NCBI GenBank assembly: GCA_945292135.1
Contig: CALYRA010000006.1
Coordinates: forward strand, 1-12,333
Reading direction: 5' to 3'
Length of the DNA: 12,333 nt
Source: an uncultured Dysgonomonas sp.
GTDB lineage: Bacteria > Bacteroidota > Bacteroidia > Bacteroidales > Dysgonomonadaceae
Shown: positions 1-6,976 of the stretch, piece after piece
Position numbering within the stretch: position 1 is the stretch's first letter
Layout: every line of letters begins with the position of its first letter
Notes under the pieces: model-generated
The model's input: only the letters and a program-made list of their open reading frames with translations
The model's database searches: none
Told to the model about the DNA's origin: nothing
Made by a program: the position numbers and the translations under genes

Positions 1-201
1 TCCCAATACTAATTGATCTTTTTTGACGATATAAAAACCCGCCCAAAAAAATTTAAATGTTTGTTTCAACGCCGCTGATATATTCGAATAGTTGGCGATG
101 ATGTCGTTCTCTCCTCCTATTAACGCTTTGATTTGTGGTAGAAGGGCTTTATATTTTTCTTCTCGCGTCAAATTACTTGGTATGTTCAATTGTTCAGACA
201 T
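1..201 (-). CDS. Free methionine-(R)-sulfoxide reductase (GAF domain), 3' part missing
   Basis: This is the first 67 codons of a gene that runs off the left edge. It starts at the ATG whose complement lies at 199-201. The protein opens with a short leader (MSEQLNIPSN), a helical segment (LTREEKYKALLPQIKALIGG) and then the FFWAGFYIVKKDQLVLG stretch at about residues 51-67. That aromatic 'F-W-x-G-F-Y' strand followed by a short turn and 'LVLG' is characteristic of YebR/fRMsr-type GAF proteins, which reduce free methionine-R-sulfoxide in the cytoplasm using cysteines further along the chain. Those catalytic cysteines lie outside the window, so activity cannot be judged. Family members are about 150-165 residues, so roughly 40% is visible. 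It is transcribed divergently from the SPOR gene at 356. A GAF-domain signalling protein is the alternative, but the short N-terminus and this motif favour the reductase. Confidence 0.78.
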   Translation of the reverse strand, partial: MSEQLNIPSNLTREEKYKALLPQIKALIGGENDIIANYSNISAALKQTFKFFWAGFYIVKKDQLVLG

Positions 202-217
202 TTTATTCTATTTATTA

Positions 218-225
218 CAAAATTA
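218..225 (-). promoter_or_regulatory. Possible -7 element for the methionine sulfoxide reductase gene
   Basis: On the minus strand these bases read TAATTTTG, an exact match to the Bacteroidota -7 consensus TAnnTTTG, 16 bases upstream of the ATG. No exact TTTG lies at the -33 position; TTTA with a 17-base spacer (243-246) is the nearest. In DNA this AT-rich the match could be chance. Confidence 0.3.
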
Positions 226-343
226 TTGTAATCATCAAGGGGTAAATATATGAAAAATTAATAGTAAAATTTCAGCTTCTAATTTATTTGATTAAGTGAA
301 TTATTTTCTTGGAATCTTTATCGATTATTTATTTTTATTAAAT

Positions 344-351
344 TATATTTG
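344..351 (+). promoter_or_regulatory. Possible -7 element abutting the SPOR gene start
   Basis: The bases TATATTTG match TAnnTTTG exactly, but end only four bases before the ATG at 356. Transcription would begin at or very near the start codon, giving a leaderless mRNA. There is no TTTG at the expected -33 position. It is either a leaderless promoter or a chance match. Confidence 0.22.
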
Positions 352-355
352 TACT

Positions 356-1312
356 ATGGAAAAGTGGATTTTTAAATATGCGGAGTTTTTATTGATTTCA
401 CACAACTGCGTTATTATACCTGATCTGGGAGCTTTTATTATAAATGAGGAGGGTTCTGAAAATTCTGATAAAGAAATTCTTAAACCTAAATATTCTCTAA
501 TATTCAATCAGGATTTAAAACATAATGACGGACTTTTATCTTCATTTATACAACAACATGAAAATATTTCTTATCAGGCTTCTTGTAAGAAAATCAAACA
601 AGCTGTTTTGAATATAAAAACTAAATTACAGCATGATTACAAAATCGAATGCCTTAATTTAGGAGAATTCGTTTTAAATGAAAACGGTTCGATTTATTTC
701 AATGTAAATAAGCAATATATCTTTCCTGCCAATTGGGGATTGCAACCGGTATTCTTACAACGTGTAGTAGATATTGAGGAAAATATTAGGGGCGAAATAT
801 CAAAACAAAAAATAAAGAAAAAATATCATATCGGACGTTTCGCATCAGCAGCCGCGTTAATATTTTTCTTTTTCATGCCATCTCTTGACTTGTCAGATCA
901 AGGGAGTAGAAACATAAACCAACAAGCCGGTTTTACTCATCTGATATTTACGGCGAATGAAACGAATGAGGAACAAATAAACAATGATACTATTTTTAAT
1001 AAGGTAATAGAAGATTCAACGGCTAACACGGTTAATAATGATAGCATGTCTGAAATTGAAAAAAAGACAGTTTCGCCGCGTACGTATTATATTATTTTGG
1101 GAAGTGAAAAGAATGAATATAATGCTTTAGCGTTAAAAAAGAAAATAGAATCAGATTTTCCGGATATTGCTTTGTTAAAAGAAAAAAACAGATATAGACT
1201 TTATTCTGTTTCGTTCGACGAAAAACCTGCCGCTGAAGAATATTTGAATAAATTCAGAAATGATAATCCTAAGTATAAGACCGCTTGGTTGTATTCGAAA
1301 AAAAATATTTAA
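356..1312 (+). CDS. Membrane-anchored HU-CCDC81 / SPOR domain protein
   Basis: This 318-residue protein has the architecture of Bacteroidota SPOR proteins. Two tandem HU-CCDC81-type modules fill about residues 1-125; the 'LLISHNCVIIPDLGAFI' stretch near the start is the hallmark of the first. A basic stretch (KQKIKKKY) leads into one membrane segment at about 161-177 (AAALIFFFFMPS). A polar, Asn/Glu/Thr-rich linker follows, and a C-terminal SPOR domain spans about 242-318 (begins RTYYIILGS). SPOR domains bind denuded septal peptidoglycan in the periplasm, so the likely topology is HU-like part in the cytoplasm and SPOR outside. A role in envelope or cell division follows from the family; the exact function is unknown. 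I chose ATG 356 because homologous sequence begins there. A GTG at 296 in the same frame would add 20 non-homologous hydrophobic residues. It is the only plus-strand gene and stands alone. Confidence 0.85.
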   Translation: MEKWIFKYAEFLLISHNCVIIPDLGAFIINEEGSENSDKEILKPKYSLIFNQDLKHNDGLLSSFIQQHENISYQASCKKIKQAVLNIKTKLQHDYKIECLNLGEFVLNENGSIYFNVNKQYIFPANWGLQPVFLQRVVDIEENIRGEISKQKIKKKYHIGRFASAAALIFFFFMPSLDLSDQGSRNINQQAGFTHLIFTANETNEEQINNDTIFNKVIEDSTANTVNNDSMSEIEKKTVSPRTYYIILGSEKNEYNALALKKKIESDFPDIALLKEKNRYRLYSVSFDEKPAAEEYLNKFRNDNPKYKTAWLYSKKNI

Positions 1313-1313
1313 A

Positions 1314-1348
1314 ATAAAAACCAAATAAAATTTTTATTTGGTTTTTAT
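1314..1348. terminator. Bidirectional intrinsic terminator between SPOR gene and upp
   Basis: A perfect inverted repeat has 17-base arms (1314-1330 and 1332-1348) around one central base. A real hairpin would open a few central A/T pairs into the loop, leaving the CCAAAT/ATTTGG core. A-runs on one side and T-runs on the other give a U-tract in both directions. It sits one base after the SPOR stop codon and 29 bases beyond the upp stop, so it suits two converging genes. Confidence 0.85.
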
Positions 1349-1377
1349 CTATTCAGATTAAATTTTACTTATCAAAA

Positions 1378-2034
1378 TTACTCTTTTTCGCCATAAGCTA
1401 AATCTCCGGCGTCACCTAATCCCGGCACGATATAGGCATGTGAATTTAATTCAGGATCAATAGCTGCCGCCCATATGGTTGTTTTATCTTGAGGGAAATT
1501 TTTAGCGCAATAATCAATGGCTTGTTGACTTGCTATAATAGTAGCTACATGAATATACTTGGGCGTACCTTTAGTTAACAATGCCTGATATGATAAATCC
1601 ATGCTTCCTCCGGTAGCAAGCATCGGATCGGTTAGAATCAATACTTTATTTTCGATACGAGGCGAAGCAATATATTCAATATGTACATGAAAACTATCTT
1701 GATTTTCCCTGTATTTACGGTAAGCGGAAACAAAAGCGTTTTCAGCTTTGTCAAAACATTCAAGAAAACCGTGATGAAAGCCTAAGCCTGCTCTTAATAT
1801 TGTTCCGATAACTATCGGGTCTGCCGGTACGTATGTTGATGATTTGCCTAATGGGGTTTGAGTTTCAAGCAATTCATAATTTAGTTTTTTGCTTATTTCG
1901 TATGCCATAATTTCGCCTATACGCGATACGTTGCGACGAAATCGCATACTGTCTTTCTGAATTTCAATGTCACGTAATTCGCTTACAAACTTATTTAGAA
2001 TTGTATTTTGCTCTGAGAGGTTTATTATTTCCAT
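1378..2034 (-). CDS. upp: Uracil phosphoribosyltransferase
   Basis: UPRTase joins uracil to PRPP to make UMP in pyrimidine salvage, in the cytoplasm. The 218-residue protein is close to the usual 208-220. The PRPP-binding loop is clear at about residues 131-144 (VLILTDPMLATGGS), with the flexible-loop region around 76-88 (IGTILRAGLGFHHGF). The uracil-binding C-terminal motif YIVPGLGDAGD is at about 201-211. All expected motifs are intact. It lies 28 bases downstream of aroE on the same strand with no terminator or promoter match between them, so the two are probably co-transcribed from the promoter before aroE. The two proteins share no pathway, so the pairing looks like shared expression rather than shared function. 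No Shine-Dalgarno sequence precedes the ATG, as is usual in Bacteroidota. Confidence 0.96.
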   Translation of the reverse strand: MEIINLSEQNTILNKFVSELRDIEIQKDSMRFRRNVSRIGEIMAYEISKKLNYELLETQTPLGKSSTYVPADPIVIGTILRAGLGFHHGFLECFDKAENAFVSAYRKYRENQDSFHVHIEYIASPRIENKVLILTDPMLATGGSMDLSYQALLTKGTPKYIHVATIIASQQAIDYCAKNFPQDKTTIWAAAIDPELNSHAYIVPGLGDAGDLAYGEKE

Positions 2035-2062
2035 TGTTATATATAATTATTTTTTCCAATTT

Positions 2063-2809
2063 TTATTTTCTATTCCATATTTCCCACGCTGCAAGGGCTT
2101 GTAGTCGCAACATTTCTTCGCCATTCTTGACCGCCGCGCCTTTTTCCTTTCCTAATTTCAAGTATTTAGTCTCTGCGGGATTATATACAAGATCATATAA
2201 TAAGTGTTTAGCGGTCAAATATTGATAAGGAATTTCCGGAGCTTCGTCTATATCAGGAAATGTTCCTAAAGGGGTACAATTAACAATGACCGTGTACTCC
2301 CTCATCAGCTTTTCATCCAAATCTTGGTAGGTAAACATTCCTTCTTTTGGGGTACGCGATACATACTTCGTCTCCAAACCTAAGTTGCGTAATCCTTTAT
2401 TCGATGCTTTAGCCGCGCCGCCTGTTCCCAATATTAACGCTTTATGGTGTATTGACGTATTAATTAACGGCGATATTGAATTCTGAAATCCAATTACATC
2501 CGAATTATAACCAACCAATTTCACATTTTGTTCCGTACGTTCGATTTTGATGACATTGACGGCTCCAATTTTTTTCGCGTCATCTGATATATCATCCAAA
2601 TATGATATTACTTGCTCTTTATACGGAATGGTGACATTTAAGCCCTTTAATTCAGGATTGGATTTGAGGATTTGAGGGAATTGCGTTATTTCGGGTATCT
2701 CAAAGTTTAAATAAACGGCATCTATATGTTCTTTTTTAAATTTTTCAGAAAAAAAACGCCCGGAATACGAATGTTTCAGAGGATATCCAATTAGTCCAAA
2801 TTTGACCAT
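2063..2809 (-). CDS. aroE: Shikimate dehydrogenase (NADP+)
   Basis: It reduces 3-dehydroshikimate to shikimate with NADPH, the fourth step toward chorismate and aromatic amino acids. At 248 residues it is on the short side (E. coli AroE is 272). The N-terminal substrate domain has the shikimate-binding serines S14 and S16 (HSYSGRFF), catalytic K64 (NVTIPYKE), N85 (GAVNVI) and D104 in GYNSD. The family more often has Thr where this one has S103. The Rossmann glycine loop is at 117-123 (LGTGGAA) and SRT at 151-153 supplies the arginine expected for NADP. The C-terminal NGEEMLRLQALAAWEIW carries Q237. Nothing is missing. A near-perfect Bacteroidota promoter lies just upstream and upp follows 28 bases downstream. 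Its presence suggests the shikimate pathway is retained. Confidence 0.95.
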   Translation of the reverse strand: MVKFGLIGYPLKHSYSGRFFSEKFKKEHIDAVYLNFEIPEITQFPQILKSNPELKGLNVTIPYKEQVISYLDDISDDAKKIGAVNVIKIERTEQNVKLVGYNSDVIGFQNSISPLINTSIHHKALILGTGGAAKASNKGLRNLGLETKYVSRTPKEGMFTYQDLDEKLMREYTVIVNCTPLGTFPDIDEAPEIPYQYLTAKHLLYDLVYNPAETKYLKLGKEKGAAVKNGEEMLRLQALAAWEIWNRK

Positions 2810-2833
2810 ATATTACATTATATTAAAATCAGA

Positions 2834-2864
2834 CAAAGATAAATAGTCTGATAGATACAACAAA
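2834..2864 (-). promoter_or_regulatory. Bacteroidota-type promoter for aroE-upp
   Basis: On the minus strand TTTG (2864-2861) is followed after exactly 19 bases by TATCTTTG (2841-2834). Both boxes match the -33/-7 consensus TTTG...TAnnTTTG. Transcription would start roughly 20-25 bases before the aroE ATG at 2809. The -33 box touches the end of the upstream gene's terminator stem. This is the best promoter in the window. Confidence 0.7.
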
Positions 2865-2894
2865 ACAGGTAGCATAAAAAATATACTACCTGTT
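2864..2894 (-). terminator. Intrinsic terminator of the DUF4834-like gene
   Basis: A nine-pair perfect stem is formed by 2864-2872 (AACAGGTAG) and 2886-2894 (CTACCTGTT), enclosing a 13-base A/T loop. Read on the minus strand it is followed by a T-rich run (TTGTTGTATC). It lies 30 bases after the small gene's stop codon and before the aroE promoter, so it separates the two transcription units. Confidence 0.75.
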
Positions 2895-2924
2895 CAATAT
2901 TTTTAGGGTTGATATAAAAATCAT

Positions 2925-3146
2925 TTATTCTTTTATTTCTTCATAGTTGATATACTGTCCTTCGTTTGAACCGAATATTTTCCGTGTTTTCGAATTCTTT
3001 TCTGCTCTGTACTTATTGTGATTGGTATATGAGGTTTGCGATTTATCTGAACGTACGAAAATGCGGGATACTCCTTTCGCCACACTAATTAAAGTTACTA
3101 AGCCGAAAGAAATGAATATAATAAATAATAAAAATACGATTTCCAT
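2925..3146 (-). CDS. Small single-pass membrane protein, DUF4834-like
   Basis: A 73-residue protein with one N-terminal membrane helix at about residues 2-23 (IVFLLFIIFISFGLVTLISV). A basic, polar tail follows, and it ends in KIFGSNEGQYINYEEIKE. The ending resembles the 'KIF-x-x-NEGEYVDYEEI' signature that I recall for DUF4834, a family of short uncharacterised Bacteroidota proteins; the match is from memory and not from a search. The tail is probably cytoplasmic by the positive-inside rule. Function is unknown. An AGAGGA lies a few bases before the ATG, one of the few Shine-Dalgarno-like sequences here. It has its own terminator downstream. The upstream 390 bases contain no intact gene, so it is a single-gene unit, perhaps from a weak TATATTTA (3172-3179) -7 box. 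Confidence 0.75.
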   Translation of the reverse strand: MEIVFLLFIIFISFGLVTLISVAKGVSRIFVRSDKSQTSYTNHNKYRAEKNSKTRKIFGSNEGQYINYEEIKE

Positions 3147-3258
3147 ATCCTCTATAAATTTGATTGGATAGTAAATATAACGATAATAAATGTCGCTTTC
3201 TTCTTGTTTTAATTCTTTAACAAGTAATTATGTTTTATTCAGATCCTACTCTTTTAAA

Positions 3259-3540
3259 TTATTTTCTACCAAAAGACTTGTTTTTAACTAAATAGTCTCG
3301 AGATTTAGGGCAAGTATTATAGCGCGGGTTATGTTAATTTTTAGTATCGCTTTTGTATTTAAAGGGCTAAACGTAGATTTTAGATCGTCCTTATTATCTA
3401 AAGGATTCCCCAATAATTTTCAGTGTTAAGAAGTTAAGAGTACGGATTGCAATCCAATAGTCTTGCGGTTGATTATATTCGGTTAAGACAAAGCCCGATT
3501 ACCATTTTTAAACTTCTTGTCAATACCGGCACCGGCGATT
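3259..3540 (-). pseudogene. Probable relic of an unrecognised protein gene
   Basis: The 392 bases between the DUF4834-like gene and the nitroreductase gene hold no intact gene. One minus-strand frame reads like decayed protein sequence: a 34-codon open stretch at 3397-3498 (containing LTEYNQPQDYWIAIRTLN), then a 24-codon stretch at 3262-3333 (containing NPRYNTCPKSRDYLV) ending at a stop at 3259. Both are in the same frame, broken by stops at about 3520, 3508, 3499, 3394, 3391, 3367 and 3334. No start codon or family could be assigned. The upstream end overlaps the nitroreductase stop by two bases, so the boundary is arbitrary. The alternative is chance open frame in non-coding DNA. Confidence 0.33.
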
Positions 3541-4051
3541 ATATAAATTTGGTTATTTCTTGTAATGATTTGCGTTTTTTTTCGGGCGCTTTGCTTTTTT
3601 CTTCATCTATATAGCCAATCGGGAAAACAGCTATTGGTTCTTGCTCTTGTGGTATTCCAATTGATTCGATCAGGATAGCTGAATCAAAATTACAGACCCA
3701 ACATGTACCGAGTCCTTTTTCGGCTGTTGCCAAGCAGATATGTTCTGCCACAATGGCAGCGTCAACATCTCCAAAATCTTTACCGTCTTTCCGCTTCCAT
3801 GATTGCTGATCGCATTTACATACTACAATGTATAAAGGGGCTTCTTTAAACCATATTCTATCATAACTTTTTTGGACGCCTTGTTTCATTCTTTCATCGG
3901 TAATTACATAAAAAAACCAAGGTTGAAAGTTACATGCGGATGGGGCAAGTCTTGCGCATTGAAGGATGTAATCAATTTTTTCTGCTTCTACTTCCCGAGA
4001 TAAATAATTCCGAACCGAATAACGGTTTTTAAGTAAGTCCTTTAAATTCAT
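3539..4051 (-). CDS. Nitroreductase family FMN oxidoreductase
   Basis: A 170-residue member of the FMN-dependent nitroreductase superfamily. Such enzymes use NAD(P)H to reduce nitro compounds, quinones or flavins; the true substrate cannot be read from sequence. The FMN phosphate-binding N-terminus is present (R10-S-V-R13 in NRYSVRNY). It is followed by APSACNFQPWFFYV at about residues 36-49, the usual 'APS-x-x-N-x-Q-P-W' motif, and AEKGLGTCWVCNF at about 110-122. The C-terminus (IAVFPIGYIDEE...KKRKSLQEI) is typical, and the length matches the short, one-domain group. The reading frame is intact. It lies 84 bases downstream of the glycosyltransferase gene on the same strand. It may be read through from that gene, though no terminator or clear promoter is visible in the gap to decide. 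Confidence 0.88.
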   Translation of the reverse strand: MNLKDLLKNRYSVRNYLSREVEAEKIDYILQCARLAPSACNFQPWFFYVITDERMKQGVQKSYDRIWFKEAPLYIVVCKCDQQSWKRKDGKDFGDVDAAIVAEHICLATAEKGLGTCWVCNFDSAILIESIGIPQEQEPIAVFPIGYIDEEKSKAPEKKRKSLQEITKFI

Positions 4052-4135
4052 CTTTTTGTAATCTTATATATTGGGGTTAAGTTTCAAAAAAATATGTCAT
4101 GTTTAAAACAAATCCGCCATGAAAATATTCTATAA

Positions 4136-5080
4136 TTATTCTTCTATCTTATAATTATTTCTTTCGGTTGCATTTCGGGATATCAATTCTCCCAAAAATC
4201 CGGAAAGGAAAAGTTGTACTCCCAGAATCATCATCGTAAGGGATATATAAAAATAGGGTGAATTAGTAACTAACGTATAATGTTCTCCTTGATTCATCGC
4301 ATACAATTTACAGCCGCCAACTATAACGATCGCGATTAATCCCAGTAAAAACATAAGTGATCCTAAAAACCCGAAAAAGTGCATAGGTTTGCGACCAAAA
4401 GTAGACAAAAACCACAAAGTCAGTAGATCAAGGTATCCATTAAAGAAACGGCTTACGCCAAATTTACTTTTACCGTATTTGCGAGCCTGATGATGTACAA
4501 TTTTTTCTCCTATCTTTTTATAACCGGCTATTTTGGCTAAATAAGGAATATAGCGGTGCATATCATTGTAAACCTCAATATCTTTCACTACGCTTTTACG
4601 ATACGCTTTTAAACCGCAATTAAAGTCATGCAGGTTTGTAATGCCTGATACTATACGCGCGGTAGCGTTGAATATTTTGGTAGGTATTGTTTTGGTAATC
4701 GGATCGTAACGTTTTTTCTTCCAACCTGATACAAGATCGTAACGTTCTTCTTTTATCATACGATACAATTCGGGTATTTCGTCAGGACTATCTTGCAAAT
4801 CAGCGTCCATCGTTATTACGACTTCTCCTTCGGCTTTGGCAAACGCGCAATGAAGGGCGGGCGACTTTCCATAATTACGGCGGAAACGAATTCCTTTTAT
4901 ATCCGTATTTCCTTTTTTTAATTCACATATAACATCCCATGAATGGTCGTTACTTCCATCATCGACAAATATAATTTCATAAGAATAGCTATTCTCAAAC
5001 ATCACACGCCTAATCCATGTTGTAAGTTCGGGAAGCGACTTTTCTTCGTTATACAATGGTATGACAACCGATATATCCAT
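4136..5080 (-). CDS. Family 2 glycosyltransferase, DPM1/GtrB-like, membrane-anchored
   Basis: A 314-residue GT-A enzyme that probably moves a sugar from a nucleotide sugar to polyprenyl phosphate at the inner face of the cytoplasmic membrane. The catalytic domain begins at once (VVIPLYNEE, 5-13), with VDDGS at 39-43 and the metal-binding D92-A-D-L-Q-D97. The stretch HDFNCGLKAYR at about 151-161 and MHRYIPYLA at 174-182 are typical of the dolichol-phosphate mannosyltransferase/ArnC/GtrB group. Two C-terminal membrane helices span about 233-258 and 274-300. The sugar donor is not predictable. The DUF4199 gene ends 19 bases upstream. A DUF4199-GT2 pair is, as I recall, frequent in Bacteroidota, often followed by dihydroorotase; here a nitroreductase follows instead. 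No Shine-Dalgarno sequence is seen. Confidence 0.92.
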   Translation of the reverse strand: MDISVVIPLYNEEKSLPELTTWIRRVMFENSYSYEIIFVDDGSNDHSWDVICELKKGNTDIKGIRFRRNYGKSPALHCAFAKAEGEVVITMDADLQDSPDEIPELYRMIKEERYDLVSGWKKKRYDPITKTIPTKIFNATARIVSGITNLHDFNCGLKAYRKSVVKDIEVYNDMHRYIPYLAKIAGYKKIGEKIVHHQARKYGKSKFGVSRFFNGYLDLLTLWFLSTFGRKPMHFFGFLGSLMFLLGLIAIVIVGGCKLYAMNQGEHYTLVTNSPYFYISLTMMILGVQLFLSGFLGELISRNATERNNYKIEE

Positions 5081-5099
5081 AGGTGATTAATATATGTAT

Positions 5100-5627
5100 C
5101 TATTTTATTTGTTTTGTTCTATTCCATGCTATAAATCCCATCAATAGGGCGAAAAATATACCAAGAAATATGTTATTAATAAAATTAGAAATTATATAAA
5201 CGCTTTTGCCTGTCAAAAGATTCTCCATTATTGTTTTATCTTTCACTAAAAAAGGAAACATATCCATGGCTTTTAAAGTGGGTTCAACAATTTTAGTCAT
5301 GAAAAATTCGGGATGAATCAATTGGTAATGCGCATACATAATAGCTCCTTCAAAGATGGAAGCGAAAAAAAACATCATTATCGTAAACAGGGAACATTCA
5401 ATTACCGTTCGCGGCTTACTCGTTTCCGTATTTTTAAATTTGAATTTAAAATAAAATACGTAGACCAACAGAAATGTACCAATATTCAACAAATAATAAA
5501 AATAGATAAACAGAAAATCCGAAAATCCGGCTCCAATCCAAAACAAGTATCGAAACATCAGGAAAAGCCCCAATAGAGCACCATAATGCATCGATTCTTT
5601 TATCAGGGGTACTTTATATTGATCCAT
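5100..5627 (-). CDS. DUF4199 family integral membrane protein
   Basis: A 175-residue polytopic membrane protein with four hydrophobic segments at about residues 14-33, 37-61, 77-100 and 142-167. A soluble loop between the third and fourth contains HPEFFMTKIVEPTLKAM. Layout, length and the position right before a GT2 gene fit DUF4199, an uncharacterised Bacteroidota family. No catalytic motif is visible. Close coupling with the glycosyltransferase (19-base gap, same strand) suggests that it assists glycolipid or lipid-linked sugar handling, but that rests on neighbourhood alone. It is the first gene of the DUF4199-GT2 unit. Two -7 type sequences lie just upstream. The protein is intact. Confidence 0.82.
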   Translation of the reverse strand: MDQYKVPLIKESMHYGALLGLFLMFRYLFWIGAGFSDFLFIYFYYLLNIGTFLLVYVFYFKFKFKNTETSKPRTVIECSLFTIMMFFFASIFEGAIMYAHYQLIHPEFFMTKIVEPTLKAMDMFPFLVKDKTIMENLLTGKSVYIISNFINNIFLGIFFALLMGFIAWNRTKQIK

Positions 5628-5644
5628 TATTATTTATAATCTGT

Positions 5645-5668
5645 CAAAGCTACAAAGCGTCAAAGGTA
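5645..5668 (-). promoter_or_regulatory. Tandem -7 elements upstream of the DUF4199-GT2 unit
   Basis: On the minus strand there are two exact TAnnTTTG matches: TACCTTTG (5668-5661) and TAGCTTTG (5652-5645). They lie about 33 and 17 bases before the ATG at 5627. A TTTG at 5697-5694 precedes the first with a 25-base spacer, longer than the usual 19-21. Neither has a well-placed -33 box, so which is used is unclear. Confidence 0.45.
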
Positions 5669-5710
5669 ATGTTTTTCGTTTTTAGTATATATTCAAACGT
5701 TTATTAATAC

Positions 5711-6976
5711 TTATTTACGCATGATTGTCTGCTCTCTGTCAGGTCCAATAGATATAATACGAACGGGAACGTTTAATTCTTTTTCTATAAATGCCACATA
5801 ATCATTAAATGCTTGTGGAAATTTATCTTCCGAACGCATTTTTGTCATATCAGTTTTCCATCCTGTCAATTCTTTATATATCGGCGTAACTCCTTCTTCT
5901 ATATCGAAAGGGAAATCAGTCTTTTCCTTGCCGTCAATTTTATAAGCGACACATGCTTTAATCGTGTCAAACGTATCAAGCACATCGCTTTTCATCATTA
6001 TTAGTTGAGTCACTCCGTTTATCATAATAGCATAACGCAAGGCTACCAAATCAAGCCAGCCGCATCGACGCGGACGACCGGTTACCGAACCAAATTCAAA
6101 ACCTTTTTGGCGGAGGATATCTCCTACTTCATCAAAAAGTTCAGTCGGAAAAGGACCGCTACCTACGCGTGTACAATAGGCTTTGAATATTCCATATACT
6201 TCTCCTATTTTTTGAGGGGCGACTCCTAATCCTAAACATGCTCCTGCCGATATGGTATTGGATGAAGTGACATATGGATAGGATCCAAAATCTATATCAA
6301 GCATAGTTCCCTGAGCGCCTTCGGCTAATATTTTTTTATTGTCTTTTATCGCTTGATTTATATAATGTTCGCTATCGATAAATTCAAATTCTTTGAGCTT
6401 TTTCAACCCTTCAAACCATGCTTTTTCTACAGTTGGTAACGCGCTGTCATCAAATTCGTATTGTTGAAGGATGCGGAGGTGATTCTTTTTTACTTTTTCA
6501 TACTTTTCATCAAAATTGTGCAAAATATCTCCAACACGCAATCCGCTCCTATTTACCTTTTCGGTATATGTGGGTCCAATGCCTTTACCTGTAGTTCCGA
6601 TTTTTTTATCGCCTTTGGCTGCTTCATAACATGCATCCAAAAAACGATGGGTCGGTAATATCAAATGTGCTTTTTTAGATATGAAAAGCCGTTTTTTCAA
6701 ATCATGTCCCGACGTTTCAAGAGCTTCAACTTCTTCTTTAAACAGAGACGGGTCAATGACTACGCCATTGCCTATGATATTGATGTTCTTCCCTTGAAAT
6801 ATTCCTGAAGGTACAGACCTTAATACGTATTTTTTGCCTTCAAATTCAAGCGTATGACCTGCATTGGGACCGCCTTGAAAACGAGCTACTATATTATACT
6901 TGGGCGTTAGGACATCTACAATTTTTCCTTTACCCTCATCACCCCATTGCAGACCTAACAGAATGTCTATTTTCAT
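5711..6976 (-). CDS. purA: Adenylosuccinate synthetase
   Basis: It makes adenylosuccinate from IMP, aspartate and GTP, the committed step to AMP, in the cytoplasm. At 421 residues it is a normal bacterial length. The GTP-binding P-loop GDEGKGK is at 12-18 with catalytic D13, and H41 is in GPNAGHT. The IMP-binding GTTGKGIGPTYTEK is at about 127-140, SSNTISAGACLGLG lies near 240, and the aspartate-binding loop with VTGRPRRCGWLD is near residue 300. All are intact. The ATG overlaps the end of fur by four bases, so purA is translationally coupled to fur and probably transcribed from the promoter before fur. Fur-purA order is, to my knowledge, common in Bacteroidota. There is no obvious terminator directly after purA, so some read-through toward DUF4199 is possible. 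Confidence 0.97.
   Translation of the reverse strand: MKIDILLGLQWGDEGKGKIVDVLTPKYNIVARFQGGPNAGHTLEFEGKKYVLRSVPSGIFQGKNINIIGNGVVIDPSLFKEEVEALETSGHDLKKRLFISKKAHLILPTHRFLDACYEAAKGDKKIGTTGKGIGPTYTEKVNRSGLRVGDILHNFDEKYEKVKKNHLRILQQYEFDDSALPTVEKAWFEGLKKLKEFEFIDSEHYINQAIKDNKKILAEGAQGTMLDIDFGSYPYVTSSNTISAGACLGLGVAPQKIGEVYGIFKAYCTRVGSGPFPTELFDEVGDILRQKGFEFGSVTGRPRRCGWLDLVALRYAIMINGVTQLIMMKSDVLDTFDTIKACVAYKIDGKEKTDFPFDIEEGVTPIYKELTGWKTDMTKMRSEDKFPQAFNDYVAFIEKELNVPVRIISIGPDREQTIMRK

Noticed and set aside
296..355. GTG-initiated N-terminal extension of the SPOR protein
   Set aside because: The 20 added residues are hydrophobic low-complexity sequence unlike the family, and the typical HU-CCDC81 start begins at ATG 356.
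3430..3475. tRNA-like stem GGATTGCAATCC
   Set aside because: It could mimic an anticodon arm, but there are no acceptor, D or T arms around it and no TTCGA-type T loop at the right spacing.
3524..3538. GC-rich CCGG-containing palindrome after the nitroreductase stop
   Set aside because: The two CCGG units are only two bases apart and cannot form a stable hairpin, and no T-run follows.
5313..5576. 87-codon plus-strand open frame within DUF4199
   Set aside because: Antisense shadow of a membrane protein gene; its Lys/Gln-rich composition is the complement of hydrophobic codons.
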